64,000 nt of DNA from contig CALVFI010000010.1 in the NCBI GenBank assembly GCA_944326815.1, positions 186,001 through 250,000 of the forward strand, read 5' to 3'. This document shows, piece after piece, positions 26,745 through 34,504 of this stretch. Under the pieces are notes generated by a model, which was given only the letters and a program-made list of their open reading frames with translations, was not told where the DNA came from and searched no databases. The position numbers and the translations under genes were made by a program. Positions within the stretch are counted from its first letter, which is position 1. Each line of letters opens with the position of its first letter. This DNA is from an uncultured Rikenellaceae bacterium. Lineage in GTDB: Bacteria; Bacteroidota; Bacteroidia; Bacteroidales; Rikenellaceae.

Positions 26745-27396
26745 TTTTATAATATAAGACCGAGGTATCCCCCAACATTTCGACTCGTTCCAAACGGACC
26801 CGATTTTCGGGAGTCCAGGGATATTTCCCGGGGACAATCCAGCGGGGAGCATTCGGATCACCTACGATAAACGGAGCAACAGCCAAACGGAGTTCATCCA
26901 CCATCCCTTCAGCCAAGAACATCGACAGCACTTGACCTCCTCCCTCGACCATCAGCGTCCCGATACCTCTCTTCGCCAAGGTATCGGCGATCAACCGGGC
27001 CGTAATAGCCTCGGCCGAAACAACCTCCGCACATTGGCTCACACAAGATTCAGCACATAATTTTGCTGCCGCAGGCACGAATACCATTTTATGCCCTTCC
27101 CCCACGGAGAAAAATCGCGCCTCCGGGTTCAGACGGCCGGAACGGCTCAAGGTTACCTTCATCAAATCCACCGCCATACCGCAACGCAGACGCTCCCTGC
27201 GGAGCGATTCATCACGAATCACCAACGAAGGATCATCCTTGCGAATCGTCTCGGCACCGACCAGAATCGCATCACATCCGGCCCGAAGCCGCAGAACAGC
27301 CTCCCAATCCTCCGGACTGGAAAGCCGCAATCTCTCGGGGCTACAATCGTCCAAACAACCATCAAGCGATATGGCAGCAGAGAGTATGATTTTCAT
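26701..27396 (-). CDS. RibD C-domain/dihydrofolate-reductase-like reductase
   Basis: A 231-residue NADPH-dependent reductase of the RibD C-terminal/HTP reductase type. Diagnostic stretches are 'SAAISLDGCLDD' at the N-terminus, 'CDAILVGAETIRKDDPSL' and 'GTLMVEGGGQVLSMFLAEGMVDELRLAVAPFIVG'. In riboflavin synthesis this domain reduces the ribosyl side chain of the deaminated intermediate. It begins 6 bases after the metallophosphoesterase gene and overlaps the deaminase gene, so all three genes form one operon. The gene order (reductase before deaminase) is the reverse of the domain order in fused RibD. Confidence 0.78.
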   Translation of the reverse strand: MKIILSAAISLDGCLDDCSPERLRLSSPEDWEAVLRLRAGCDAILVGAETIRKDDPSLVIRDESLRRERLRCGMAVDLMKVTLSRSGRLNPEARFFSVGEGHKMVFVPAAAKLCAESCVSQCAEVVSAEAITARLIADTLAKRGIGTLMVEGGGQVLSMFLAEGMVDELRLAVAPFIVGDPNAPRWIVPGKYPWTPENRVRLERVEMLGDTSVLYYKNERNVCEKEKRDGR

Positions 27397-27402
27397 GGCT
27401 CA

Positions 27403-28617
27403 TTACTTTTCGGAATGCAATACAAACAGTGTAATCTCCGGATTGGTCCCTATCCGCATGGGATACATCACATAACCAAATCCATCATTAATATACAAGT
27501 AGCGTCCCTCTTCTTCGTATAATCCGCTCCAGCGGTCGTACATCAGACGGGCAGGTGACCAGCGCCAATCCCCGATACGGAATTTCATCTGCATGGCATG
27601 GACATGACCCGCCAACGTCAGATCGCCCTTTCCGGCAGCCAGCAACTCATCCCAAAGTTGGGGCGCATGCGAAATCGTCAAATTAAAAAGAGTGTCCGGG
27701 ATGTCCCGATAGGTCCCGGCGATATCGGCTCCTGCCATGTGCGAGACATGTCCATTGTGGCGATAGCCGATCGGATAGTTCAACCCCGACACCACAATCG
27801 AATCGACTCCGTTGGTCAGATACTCCGAACGGTTCACCAGCACGTTCCATCCCATCCCTCTTTGGAGCCGCACCAGTTCCTCCACATTTGCCCACATCGG
27901 ATAGCGTATCGTATCACGAATATATATGCCCAAGTCATGGTTCCCCAACACGGAATAGATCCCGTATTTTGCCCGAATACCTTTCAGTATCTCCATCGCT
28001 GCGGAATCCAGTTCCCAAGCATGGGTATTGACCAGGTCGCCGCTGCAAATCACCAGATCCGGCTGGAGGTCATTGATCGCCCGGACCATCCGCTTCAAGG
28101 TTCGGTCACGCCGAATCAATGTGCCGATATGGGGATCGGAGAACTGCACGACCCGCATCCCATCGAAAGAAGAGGGCAATTTTGAACAGATCAGGTCGAT
28201 TTCATGGACCACAATACGACTCCGCCCGTACGTCAACCCGTAAAGCATGCACGCAGCGACCAAGATTCCCAGCAGAGTCCCGACATAACCAAAAATCCGC
28301 GAAGTCCGACGCGTGAACCGTTGTACCAAATAATCGCCCAACGACACAAGCGCATACAAGGCTTTCGGAGCCGCATTCAGGAAGAAAATCCCCATAATCC
28401 ACATCACCGCATGCATCGGCCACGACGAGTGGCCGTCCGATGCAACACGAAAAAGCAACAAAGCGGCAACCATCACGAAATCGACGGCCACGGCATATAT
28501 CGGATATCCGATTCGCCACCAACTCCCTGTCCGGCCACGGCGAAGTCCCCGTCGATAAATATACCAATCTACCAGAATGGCCAACAGGGTCAATATTGCA
28601 ATGGCTATTTTAAACAT
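27403..28617 (-). CDS. Membrane-anchored metallophosphoesterase (YkuE/YaeI-like)
   Basis: A 404-residue protein with four or so N-terminal hydrophobic segments (about 2-17, 37-57, 69-90, 107-128) followed by a calcineurin-like phosphoesterase domain from about 145. The metal-binding blocks are 'MRVVQFSDPHIGTL' (D-x-H), 'DLVICSGDLVNTH' (GD), 'GIYSVLGNHDLGIYIRD' (GNHD), 'TISHAPQLWDELL' (H) and 'LTLAGHVHAMQMKF' (GHxH). The domain therefore looks active and probably faces the periplasm or cytoplasmic membrane. The substrate is unknown; homologues act on lipid-linked phosphates or nucleotides. It heads the operon with the RibD-like pair. Confidence 0.85.
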   Translation of the reverse strand: MFKIAIAILTLLAILVDWYIYRRGLRRGRTGSWWRIGYPIYAVAVDFVMVAALLLFRVASDGHSSWPMHAVMWIMGIFFLNAAPKALYALVSLGDYLVQRFTRRTSRIFGYVGTLLGILVAACMLYGLTYGRSRIVVHEIDLICSKLPSSFDGMRVVQFSDPHIGTLIRRDRTLKRMVRAINDLQPDLVICSGDLVNTHAWELDSAAMEILKGIRAKYGIYSVLGNHDLGIYIRDTIRYPMWANVEELVRLQRGMGWNVLVNRSEYLTNGVDSIVVSGLNYPIGYRHNGHVSHMAGADIAGTYRDIPDTLFNLTISHAPQLWDELLAAGKGDLTLAGHVHAMQMKFRIGDWRWSPARLMYDRWSGLYEEEGRYLYINDGFGYVMYPMRIGTNPEITLFVLHSEK

Positions 28618-28681
28618 AGAACAATCTCTTTCCTTCGTTTCATCTCAAAAACCGCACCTGCCATACGGCCAAAGACATTTG

Positions 28682-28710
28682 CAAATATAGCGAAATGTTT
28701 TGGCATACAA
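28682..28710 (-). promoter_or_regulatory. Promoter of the metallophosphoesterase operon
   Basis: On the minus strand, TATATTTG (28682-28689) matches the -7 consensus, and a TTG (plus-strand CAA 28708-28710) lies 18 bases upstream as a -33 element. The -7 box is 64 bases upstream of the start codon. Confidence 0.6.
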
Positions 28711-28807
28711 CTTGTAAAAATCCTGCATCGGAAATATTATGCAGACAATCACTTACACTTAACACCGATATAACACGTCTAAAAACAAATATAATAAATG
28801 TAGGTTC

Positions 28808-30115
28808 ATGAAAAAATTCTACTTATCCATTGCCGCTTTCGTTGCGGTCTGCGGAGTTTCGGCCCAATCGTTGCCGGGAACTCAGGAAATGAAAGATTAC
28901 GAGCCGTCCGTATTCATCGCCGGGCACAAAGGGAGGTCTGCAAATGACAGCATACTCATCCAGGAAGCCGTACGGCACTATTTCGAGACACGCATGACCG
29001 GTTTCCAGCAATCGCACCTGCCGCAGTTCGTCATCACGGGACGCGACAACAAATTCCTGTTCGGCATCGGAGGCTTCGTCAATTTCCGGACAGCCTACGA
29101 CTTCGACGGAATGGTCGACAACACCGACTTCATCACCTACGACATTCCGGTCCCCGGAAACTATGCCTCCCGACAGAAATTCCGTATGGATGCCAGTACA
29201 TCACGGCTATTCTTCAAGGCCATTGCCAATACGAAGGCTTTAGGTCGCGTCACCACCTATATCGAGACGGACTTCCGTGGCGACAATCACGTGCTGCGTC
29301 TCCGCTATGCCTACATCTCATTTAAAGGATGGCTGTTCGGACAAAACGCCACCACCTTCTGCGACTTGAATGCCAGCCCGACGACCATCGACTTCGAAGG
29401 CCCCAATGCCTACACGTTCGGTTTTAACACGATGATACGCTACACGCATGCATTCAACGACCACTGGAGCCTCGGAGCCGCCCTGGAGATGCCCCAAATC
29501 AGCGCCACAACAACGGAAAACCTCCGCACGATTCCTCAACGGCTGCCCGATTTGCCGCTTTACGTACAATTCAACTGGGGAGAAAACGGCAATAGCCATA
29601 TCCGGGCATCGGCCGTATTCCGCGACCTGTATTACCACAGCGTGACGCTCGACAAAAACAAATCGGCCTTCGGTTGGGGAACCCAACTCAGCACCGGCAT
29701 CCAATTCCTCCGCAAATGGAACTTTTATGGCCAGGCCATCTACGGGAAAGGCATCAGCCCCTACATACAAGACATCTCAGATGTCGGGCTCGACCTCGTC
29801 CCCGACCCCCGCAATAATGGCAAGCTACAAACACTCCCGATGTTCGGATGGTTCGGTGCTCTGCAATATAACATTTCGAACCGCGTCTTCTGCTCCACCG
29901 GCTACTCACAAGTGCGTCTGTTCAGCGAAAACGGCTTCCGAAACGCCAATCCGAATGTTTATCGGCTGGCCCAGTACGTCTTTGCCAATGTATTCGTCAA
30001 TATCACCCCCTCCTGTCAAGCAGCTGTTGAATACCTCTATGGCACACGCAGAAACATGAATCTGGAAAAGAACCACGCCAATCGAATCCAGGCAATGATT
30101 CAATATAATTTTTAA
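28808..30115 (+). CDS. DcaP-like outer-membrane porin
   Basis: A 435-residue exported protein with signal peptide 'MKKFYLSIAAFVAVCGVSA' and mature N-terminus 'QSLPGTQEMKDYEPSVFIAGHKG'. The domain from about residue 60 shows the alternating aromatic/polar pattern of a beta-barrel ('RDNKFLFGIGGFVNFRTAYDF', 'FRMDASTSRLFFKAIA', 'GRVTTYIETDFRGDNHVLRLRYAYISFKGWLFGQNATTFCDL'), resembling the DcaP family of trimeric porins, and it ends in 'IQAMIQYNF' with a terminal Phe. It probably lets anionic or small organic compounds cross the outer membrane; the solute is not known. No substrate-related gene adjoins it. Confidence 0.82.
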   Translation: MKKFYLSIAAFVAVCGVSAQSLPGTQEMKDYEPSVFIAGHKGRSANDSILIQEAVRHYFETRMTGFQQSHLPQFVITGRDNKFLFGIGGFVNFRTAYDFDGMVDNTDFITYDIPVPGNYASRQKFRMDASTSRLFFKAIANTKALGRVTTYIETDFRGDNHVLRLRYAYISFKGWLFGQNATTFCDLNASPTTIDFEGPNAYTFGFNTMIRYTHAFNDHWSLGAALEMPQISATTTENLRTIPQRLPDLPLYVQFNWGENGNSHIRASAVFRDLYYHSVTLDKNKSAFGWGTQLSTGIQFLRKWNFYGQAIYGKGISPYIQDISDVGLDLVPDPRNNGKLQTLPMFGWFGALQYNISNRVFCSTGYSQVRLFSENGFRNANPNVYRLAQYVFANVFVNITPSCQAAVEYLYGTRRNMNLEKNHANRIQAMIQYNF

Positions 30116-30156
30116 TTTTTTTTGCAGACAAGAAGAACAACATTCATTTTTTTGCG

Positions 30157-30164
30157 TATATTTG
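30157..30164 (+). promoter_or_regulatory. -7 box (TATATTTG) upstream of the trpB attenuator
   Basis: Exact TAnnTTTG match placed so that transcription would start near 30171, about 25 bases before the leader peptide ATG. No good -33 TTTG was found at the usual distance. Confidence 0.5.
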
Positions 30165-30195
30165 CAGAAATAATGTTTTTTCATAACAATACATT

Positions 30196-30258
30196 ATGGT
30201 TAGTATTTGTGCAAATTTGAATTGGTGGTGGCGCTCATTGATTAGAAGTAAACAATGA
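30196..30258 (+). CDS. Trp-rich leader peptide (20 codons)
   Basis: A short open frame ATG...TGA encodes MVSICANLNWWWRSLIRSKQ, with three consecutive Trp codons (TGG at 30223-30231). It lies directly before the trpB attenuator and its stop codon falls inside the sequence that pairs with the terminator arm. Runs of the regulated amino acid near the middle of a short leader are the hallmark of ribosome-mediated attenuation. A scarce Trp-tRNA would stall the ribosome at codons 10-12, whereas abundant Trp-tRNA would let it reach the stop at 30256. No Shine-Dalgarno sequence is visible, as is usual for this group. No expression evidence is available here. Confidence 0.8.
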   Translation: MVSICANLNWWWRSLIRSKQ

Positions 30259-30308
30259 GGGGATGCTCTATTGATTGAGAATTTGTGCAAAAGACCGGTT
30301 GTTTACTT
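30234..30308 (+). promoter_or_regulatory. Attenuator: anti-antiterminator and antiterminator pairings
   Basis: Region 1 (30234-30240, CTCATTG) pairs perfectly with 30253-30259 (CAATGAG) in a 7-bp hairpin just after the Trp codons. Region 2 (30246-30255, AAGTAAACAA) instead pairs perfectly over 10 bases with region 3 (30299-30308, TTGTTTACTT). Region 3 covers the last five bases of the left arm and the first five of the loop of the terminator. The two pairings are mutually exclusive. A ribosome stalled on the Trp codons would cover region 1 and free region 2; one at the stop codon would cover region 2. Confidence 0.75.
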
Positions 30309-30330
30309 GCTGAACAACCGGTCTTTTTTT
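30289..30330 (+). terminator. Intrinsic terminator of the trpB attenuator
   Basis: A perfect 15-bp stem (30289-30303 with 30313-30327, core GACCGGTTGTT) has a 9-base loop and is followed by an uninterrupted T-run (30324-30330). It stands between the leader peptide and the trpB start, so it would stop transcription before the gene. Confidence 0.9.
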
Positions 30331-30366
30331 ATGAAAATATTATTTAAAACCCAAATATCAACAACT

Positions 30367-31734
30367 ATGACAAAGACGAAAAAATTTTTGCTGACCGACG
30401 AACAGACACCGAAACAATGGTATAACATCGTGGCCGACATGCCTAACAAACCGCTGCCGCCACTGAATCCCAAGACAAAAAAGCCCATCACGAAAGAGGA
30501 GATGAGCGTGCTGTTTGCGGAAGAATTGATCGATCAAGAGATGTCCACCGAACGGTTCATCGACATTCCGGAACAAGTACAGGATTTATATAAAATCTGG
30601 CGTTCCACGCCGCTCGTACGGGCCTATGCTCTCGAAAAAGCCCTCGACACACCGGCAAAGATCTATTACAAGAATGAAAGCGTGTCGCCCGCAGGATCCC
30701 ACAAGCCCAACACCGCAATTCCCCAGGCTTACTATAACTACAAACAAGGGGTCAAACATTTGACCACCGAAACAGGCGGCGGACAGTGGGGTTCAGCCAT
30801 TGCCCTGGCCAGCCAGTTTTTTGGTCTTGACCTGAAGGTCTACATGGTGAAGGTCAGCTACAACCAGAAGCCTTACCGTAAACTGATGATGAACGCATGG
30901 GGCGCAGACGTAATTCCGTCGCCCAGCACCACGACCCAAGCCGGTCTGCATGCACTGGCACAAGACCCGGAGTGCTCGGGCAGCCTGGGACTTGCCATCT
31001 CGGAAGCCGTTGAAGTGGCATTGAAAGACCCCTCAACGACGAAATACTGTCTCGGGAGCGTCTTGAACCATGTATTGCTCCACCAAACAATCATCGGTGA
31101 AGAGGCCTGCATGCAGATGGAGATGGCCGGTGACGAGCCCGACATCGTAATCGGATGTTTCGGAGGTGGTTCGAACTTCGCCGGCATCGGATTTCCCTTC
31201 CTGAAGAAGAACTTCACGGAAGGAAAAAACATCCGGGTCATTGCAGTAGAGCCCTCCTCCTGCCCGAAGCTCACCCGAGGCATATTCCAGTATGACTTCG
31301 GTGACACGGAAGGCTTCACGCCCCTGCTCCCGATGTATACGTTGGGACACGACTTCCAACCGGCGGATATCCATGCAGGCGGTCTTCGATACCACGGAGC
31401 AGGGTCTATTGTCAGCCAGCTGTTGAAAGACGGCCTGATCGAAGCCCAATCGGTTCCCCAGCTCGAAACCTTTGCTGCAGGTTTGACCTTCGCCAAAACG
31501 GAAGGTATCATTCCTGCTCCGGAGTCTACACACGCCATTGCCGTGGCTGTACGCGAAGCTCTCAAAGCGAAAGAGGAAGGCAAGGAGAAGACCATCCTGT
31601 TCAACCTCTCCGGACACGGAATGATCGATCTTTTCGCCTACGAGCAATATTTCGCTGGCAAGCTGCAGAACTACGATCTGCCCGACGAGGTTATCCGCAA
31701 GAGTATCGACAAGCTCGACAAGATCATCAAATAA
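30367..31734 (+). CDS. trpB: Tryptophan synthase beta chain, TrpB2 type
   Basis: A 455-residue pyridoxal-phosphate enzyme that makes L-tryptophan from indole and L-serine. The PLP lysine lies in 'GSHKPNT' (Lys113), the substrate region in 'ETGGGQWG', and the phosphate-binding loop in 'GCFGGGSNFAG' (about 264-272). Its length and features such as the long N-terminal part 'KQWYNIVADMPNKPLPPL' fit the TrpB2 subgroup, which often works without TrpA and salvages free indole. No other trp gene lies nearby. ATG 30367 was chosen over ATG 30331, which abuts the terminator U-tract. Transcription into it appears to be gated by the Trp attenuator at 30196-30330. Confidence 0.93.
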   Translation: MTKTKKFLLTDEQTPKQWYNIVADMPNKPLPPLNPKTKKPITKEEMSVLFAEELIDQEMSTERFIDIPEQVQDLYKIWRSTPLVRAYALEKALDTPAKIYYKNESVSPAGSHKPNTAIPQAYYNYKQGVKHLTTETGGGQWGSAIALASQFFGLDLKVYMVKVSYNQKPYRKLMMNAWGADVIPSPSTTTQAGLHALAQDPECSGSLGLAISEAVEVALKDPSTTKYCLGSVLNHVLLHQTIIGEEACMQMEMAGDEPDIVIGCFGGGSNFAGIGFPFLKKNFTEGKNIRVIAVEPSSCPKLTRGIFQYDFGDTEGFTPLLPMYTLGHDFQPADIHAGGLRYHGAGSIVSQLLKDGLIEAQSVPQLETFAAGLTFAKTEGIIPAPESTHAIAVAVREALKAKEEGKEKTILFNLSGHGMIDLFAYEQYFAGKLQNYDLPDEVIRKSIDKLDKIIK

Positions 31735-31775
31735 CAATCGGACAAGACTGTGGTCGCCAAAAACATGTCGATCAG

Positions 31776-31815
31776 AACAACAATCCCGGTCCCTAACAAG
31801 ACCGGGATTGTTGTT
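31776..31815. terminator. 15-bp perfect hairpin between trpB and the DUF4491 gene
   Basis: 31776-31790 pairs perfectly with 31801-31815 around a 10-base loop, between convergent genes. Neither side has a clear T-run, so it may be a rho-independent terminator of modest strength or an RNA 3' end stabiliser. Confidence 0.55.
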
Positions 31816-31834
31816 CTCACTTCACAAGGGAAAA

Positions 31835-32155
31835 CTATTCATGATCCCATTTATATCGCCGTTTCGGATTCCGCGGGAACCATCCTTTCCGTACTCGTTC
31901 TTCCTGTTCAAAGACCTCTTTGATGGTCCAGAAAGAGGAAAACGCAAAAACACCGAACAGTGTAGACAGAAGTACGTTCTTCACAGCTACGGAAGCCACG
32001 ACTCCTCCGATTCCCAGCAACAGGAACAACCACCAACACCGAGTGCCCCAATAATATTCTGCTTTTACGACCACAGGATGAAAAAGGCCAATAATCAAAA
32101 AAGTGCATATTCCGATTACCAGGCCGGTCAAATGATATGTTTCAATAAACGCCAT
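31835..32155 (-). CDS. DUF4491 membrane protein
   Basis: A 106-residue protein with three hydrophobic segments, about 7-25, 40-58 and 60-80. It closely follows the DUF4491 pattern: 'TGLVIGICTFLIIGLFHPVVVKAEYYWGTRCWWLFLLLGIGG', 'LLSTLFGVFAFSSFWTIKEVFEQEERVRKGWFPRNPKR'. The family is common in Bacteroidetes and has no known function; the conserved basic 'GWFPRNPKRR' end is on the cytoplasmic side by the positive-inside rule. ATG 32155 was preferred to the upstream ATG because the family match starts there. Confidence 0.75.
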   Translation of the reverse strand: MAFIETYHLTGLVIGICTFLIIGLFHPVVVKAEYYWGTRCWWLFLLLGIGGVVASVAVKNVLLSTLFGVFAFSSFWTIKEVFEQEERVRKGWFPRNPKRRYKWDHE

Positions 32156-32286
32156 TATCTCATTCCAAATTACACAAGCCATAACCAAGACGAAAATAAA
32201 CTAAAAAAAACAGATATACAAACCGTAGCACCACCATATCGAAGCCACAAAATCGATACCGAGCATGAAATGTATTACTGCAATAA

Positions 32287-33171
32287 TCATGCATCGACAT
32301 CAGACCGGCTACGCCCCTGCAGAATCACGATAATCACCGACAGAAGAATCAGGCACATTCCCACGACGCTCCTCAAACTGAATGATTCATCGAAATAGAA
32401 TACCCCGACCATCATGGCCGTCAATGGTTCCATCGAGCCGAGAATCGATGTCGTGGTCGAACCGATATTCTTCACCGCCATTACCAACGTCAGATTGGAA
32501 ATCACGGTAGAGAGCAGCGCCAGCAACGAGGCATCCGCCACAGCACGTACCGTAGGAAGCAAGTCGATCCCTCCCGTAGCAAAAGCGTACAATAAAAAGA
32601 ATATTCCGCCGAACAACAACACATAAAACGTCAATACCGACGAATTCAACCCTCTCACACGACTTTTGTTTACACTCACGATATAAACGGCGTAGGTCAC
32701 CACCGTACCCAACACCAGCATCACCCCCGTCACATCGGCCATACCTGCCCCACTCCAGCTCAGCAATGCCACACCGACCAACGACATCACCGCCGCAATC
32801 AGCAGCCACAACGAACTGCGCTCCCGAAAAAACAGTACCATGAGGCATGAAACTACCAGCGGATAGAGGAAATGTATGGTCGTAGCCACCCCGCTCGCAA
32901 TGTAGCTGTAAGACATCAGAAGTCCTAACGAGGTGGCGGCGTAAAGTGCACCAAGGCAAAGCAATACCGGAACATCCCGCATCCGGACACGGAGTTTATT
33001 CCCTCTCGCCATTGCAATAAGTCCCATCATGACCGCCGCCAACCCCAGCCGATAGCAAAGAATCGACGGTTCTCCCACATCAGCCCGCAACAAGGGAATC
33101 GAAAAGAGAGGAATCAACCCGAAGGTGGCTGATGAAATCATGGCATACAGAATGCCTTTGAACTGGCTCAT
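32287..33171 (-). CDS. EamA-family (DMT) transporter
   Basis: A 294-residue membrane protein with ten hydrophobic segments in two similar halves of five, the drug/metabolite transporter arrangement. The halves are recognisable by 'MISSATFGLIPLFSIPLLRADVGEPSILCYRLGLAAVMMG' and 'VMLVLGTVVTYAVYIVSVNKSRV', and the end 'ILGSMEPLTAMMVGVFYFDESFSLRSVVGMCLILLSVIIV' matches the EamA repeat. Relatives export amino acids or metabolites, and the substrate here is unknown. ATG 33171 was chosen because an upstream in-frame ATG adds a non-hydrophobic leader. It is divergent from the CapA-type gene. Confidence 0.85.
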   Translation of the reverse strand: MSQFKGILYAMISSATFGLIPLFSIPLLRADVGEPSILCYRLGLAAVMMGLIAMARGNKLRVRMRDVPVLLCLGALYAATSLGLLMSYSYIASGVATTIHFLYPLVVSCLMVLFFRERSSLWLLIAAVMSLVGVALLSWSGAGMADVTGVMLVLGTVVTYAVYIVSVNKSRVRGLNSSVLTFYVLLFGGIFFLLYAFATGGIDLLPTVRAVADASLLALLSTVISNLTLVMAVKNIGSTTTSILGSMEPLTAMMVGVFYFDESFSLRSVVGMCLILLSVIIVILQGRSRSDVDA

Positions 33172-33200
33172 AAAAACAATATCGTTATCCGTTCGGCCTG

Positions 33201-33208
33201 CAAAGGTA
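33201..33208 (-). promoter_or_regulatory. -7 box (TACCTTTG) for the EamA gene
   Basis: Exact TAnnTTTG match on the minus strand, 30 bases upstream of the ATG. No -33 element recognised. Confidence 0.45.
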
Positions 33209-33250
33209 ATGTTAATTCGGCCTGATTGCGCCATCCTACACGATAATCGC

Positions 33251-33258
33251 TATATTTG
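33251..33258 (+). promoter_or_regulatory. -7 box (TATATTTG) for the CapA-type gene
   Basis: Exact TAnnTTTG match 37 bases upstream of ATG 33295. It overlaps an in-frame TTG (33256), which is therefore unlikely to be a start. A TTG at 33226-33228 could be the -33 element. Confidence 0.55.
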
Positions 33259-33294
33259 TCAAAGGAGAAAATCCAATCCTCCACTCCACAAACC

Positions 33295-34470
33295 ATGCAG
33301 AACCGTCAAACCACATGCCGTTTTCCTGCTGTGTATACCACAGTCACCATGCTCTTGGCAACCATCATGGCTGCTATTATCGGCTGCGGAAGAAATAGAT
33401 CGGTACCGTACACGGAGCCATCAGCTCCTTCGCCCAAAGTGGCACAGCAGATCAGTATCGTATTCGGCGGCGACCTCATGCAACATGCACCCCAGATTTT
33501 AGCGGCACAACGCGACAGCACGTACGATTATACGGATTGCTTCCGCTATCTCAAGCCCTTTTTCGACCAAGCAGATCTCGTCATACTGAATCTCGAGACG
33601 CCTCTAACTACAGGTCCTCACAAGGGATATCCGCTCTTCTCTGCACCAACCCAACTGGCTTCAGCCCTTCGTGATAGCGGAGCCGATATCATCATGACGG
33701 CCAATAACCATGCCTGCGACAAGGGACAGGCGGGAATTCTCTCGACACTCCGCACATTGAACGAGGCAGGTCTCCGGCATACCGGTACATTTGCCGACAG
33801 CGGCAGCTATATCAGAAACAACCCATTGTACGTAGAGATCAAAGGGAGACGTTTTGCATTTCTGAACTACACCTACGGCACGAACGGGTTACCTGTTCCA
33901 CGGGGAGCAATCGTCAACCGCATCGATACGGCACGAATTGCGGCAGATCTGGAGCGAATCGACCGTAACGAAACGCAATATATTATCGTCTATTTTCACT
34001 GGGGCGAGGAGTATGCCCGATACCCCTCCCGGACACAAATCGAACTGGCAGACTGGTGTCACCGACATGGCGTCGACTTCGTAATCGGAAGCCACCCACA
34101 CGTCCTGCAGCCCGTCTCGGCCCGGTTCGGTCCGGACAGTACGATACGTCACATCACGGTCTACTCCTTAGGGAATCTCGTCTCCAATCAGCGATGGCGT
34201 TATTCGGACGGAGGGGCAATCGTACGCATCCATATCACGGAACAGGACTCCCTACCGGCCCGTTACGACCCAGAATACCTGCTCACATGGGTGCACACTC
34301 CCTATGTCAATGGCCGAAAGCAGTACTACATTCTGCCCTCCTATGTCGCTGACACGATGCTCGCATCCGACCCCACCGCACAGTTTGCCTATGAACGCTT
34401 CAAAAGCGACAGCCGACAATTACTCGCCGACAGTGCAGGCTTTTCCGAAATCAAGAGTATCATTCCATGA
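33295..34470 (+). CDS. CapA-family lipoprotein (PGA-synthesis-type metallophosphatase fold)
   Basis: A 391-residue predicted lipoprotein, with lipobox 'MAAIIGCGRN' and Cys31. The remainder is a CapA domain, a calcineurin-like fold: 'ISIVFGGDLMQHAPQ' (metal-binding D), 'ADLVILNLETPLTTG' (NLE), 'IIMTANNHACDKGQAG' (NNH), 'YIIVYFHWGEEYARYPS' (HWG) and 'VDFVIGSHPHVLQP' (GSHPH). CapA proteins belong to poly-gamma-glutamate capsule systems in bacilli, but isolated copies like this are widespread in Bacteroidetes and their substrate is unknown. No capBC gene lies nearby. The C-terminal region is about 60 residues beyond the domain. Confidence 0.82.
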   Translation: MQNRQTTCRFPAVYTTVTMLLATIMAAIIGCGRNRSVPYTEPSAPSPKVAQQISIVFGGDLMQHAPQILAAQRDSTYDYTDCFRYLKPFFDQADLVILNLETPLTTGPHKGYPLFSAPTQLASALRDSGADIIMTANNHACDKGQAGILSTLRTLNEAGLRHTGTFADSGSYIRNNPLYVEIKGRRFAFLNYTYGTNGLPVPRGAIVNRIDTARIAADLERIDRNETQYIIVYFHWGEEYARYPSRTQIELADWCHRHGVDFVIGSHPHVLQPVSARFGPDSTIRHITVYSLGNLVSNQRWRYSDGGAIVRIHITEQDSLPARYDPEYLLTWVHTPYVNGRKQYYILPSYVADTMLASDPTAQFAYERFKSDSRQLLADSAGFSEIKSIIP

Positions 34471-34504
34471 ATCTCCGTAAAAGTTTTCCACAAAAGTCAA
34501 ACAC

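Noticed and set aside
30121..30154. TTTG motifs as -33 partners for the trpB -7 box
   Set aside because: TTTG at 30121-30124 is too far (32 bases) and TTTG at 30151-30154 too near to fit the usual 19-20 base spacing.
30271..30366. TTG (30271) or ATG (30331) as trpB start
   Set aside because: 30271 precedes and reads through the terminator hairpin; 30331 touches the U-tract. Homology to TrpB2 begins after 30367.
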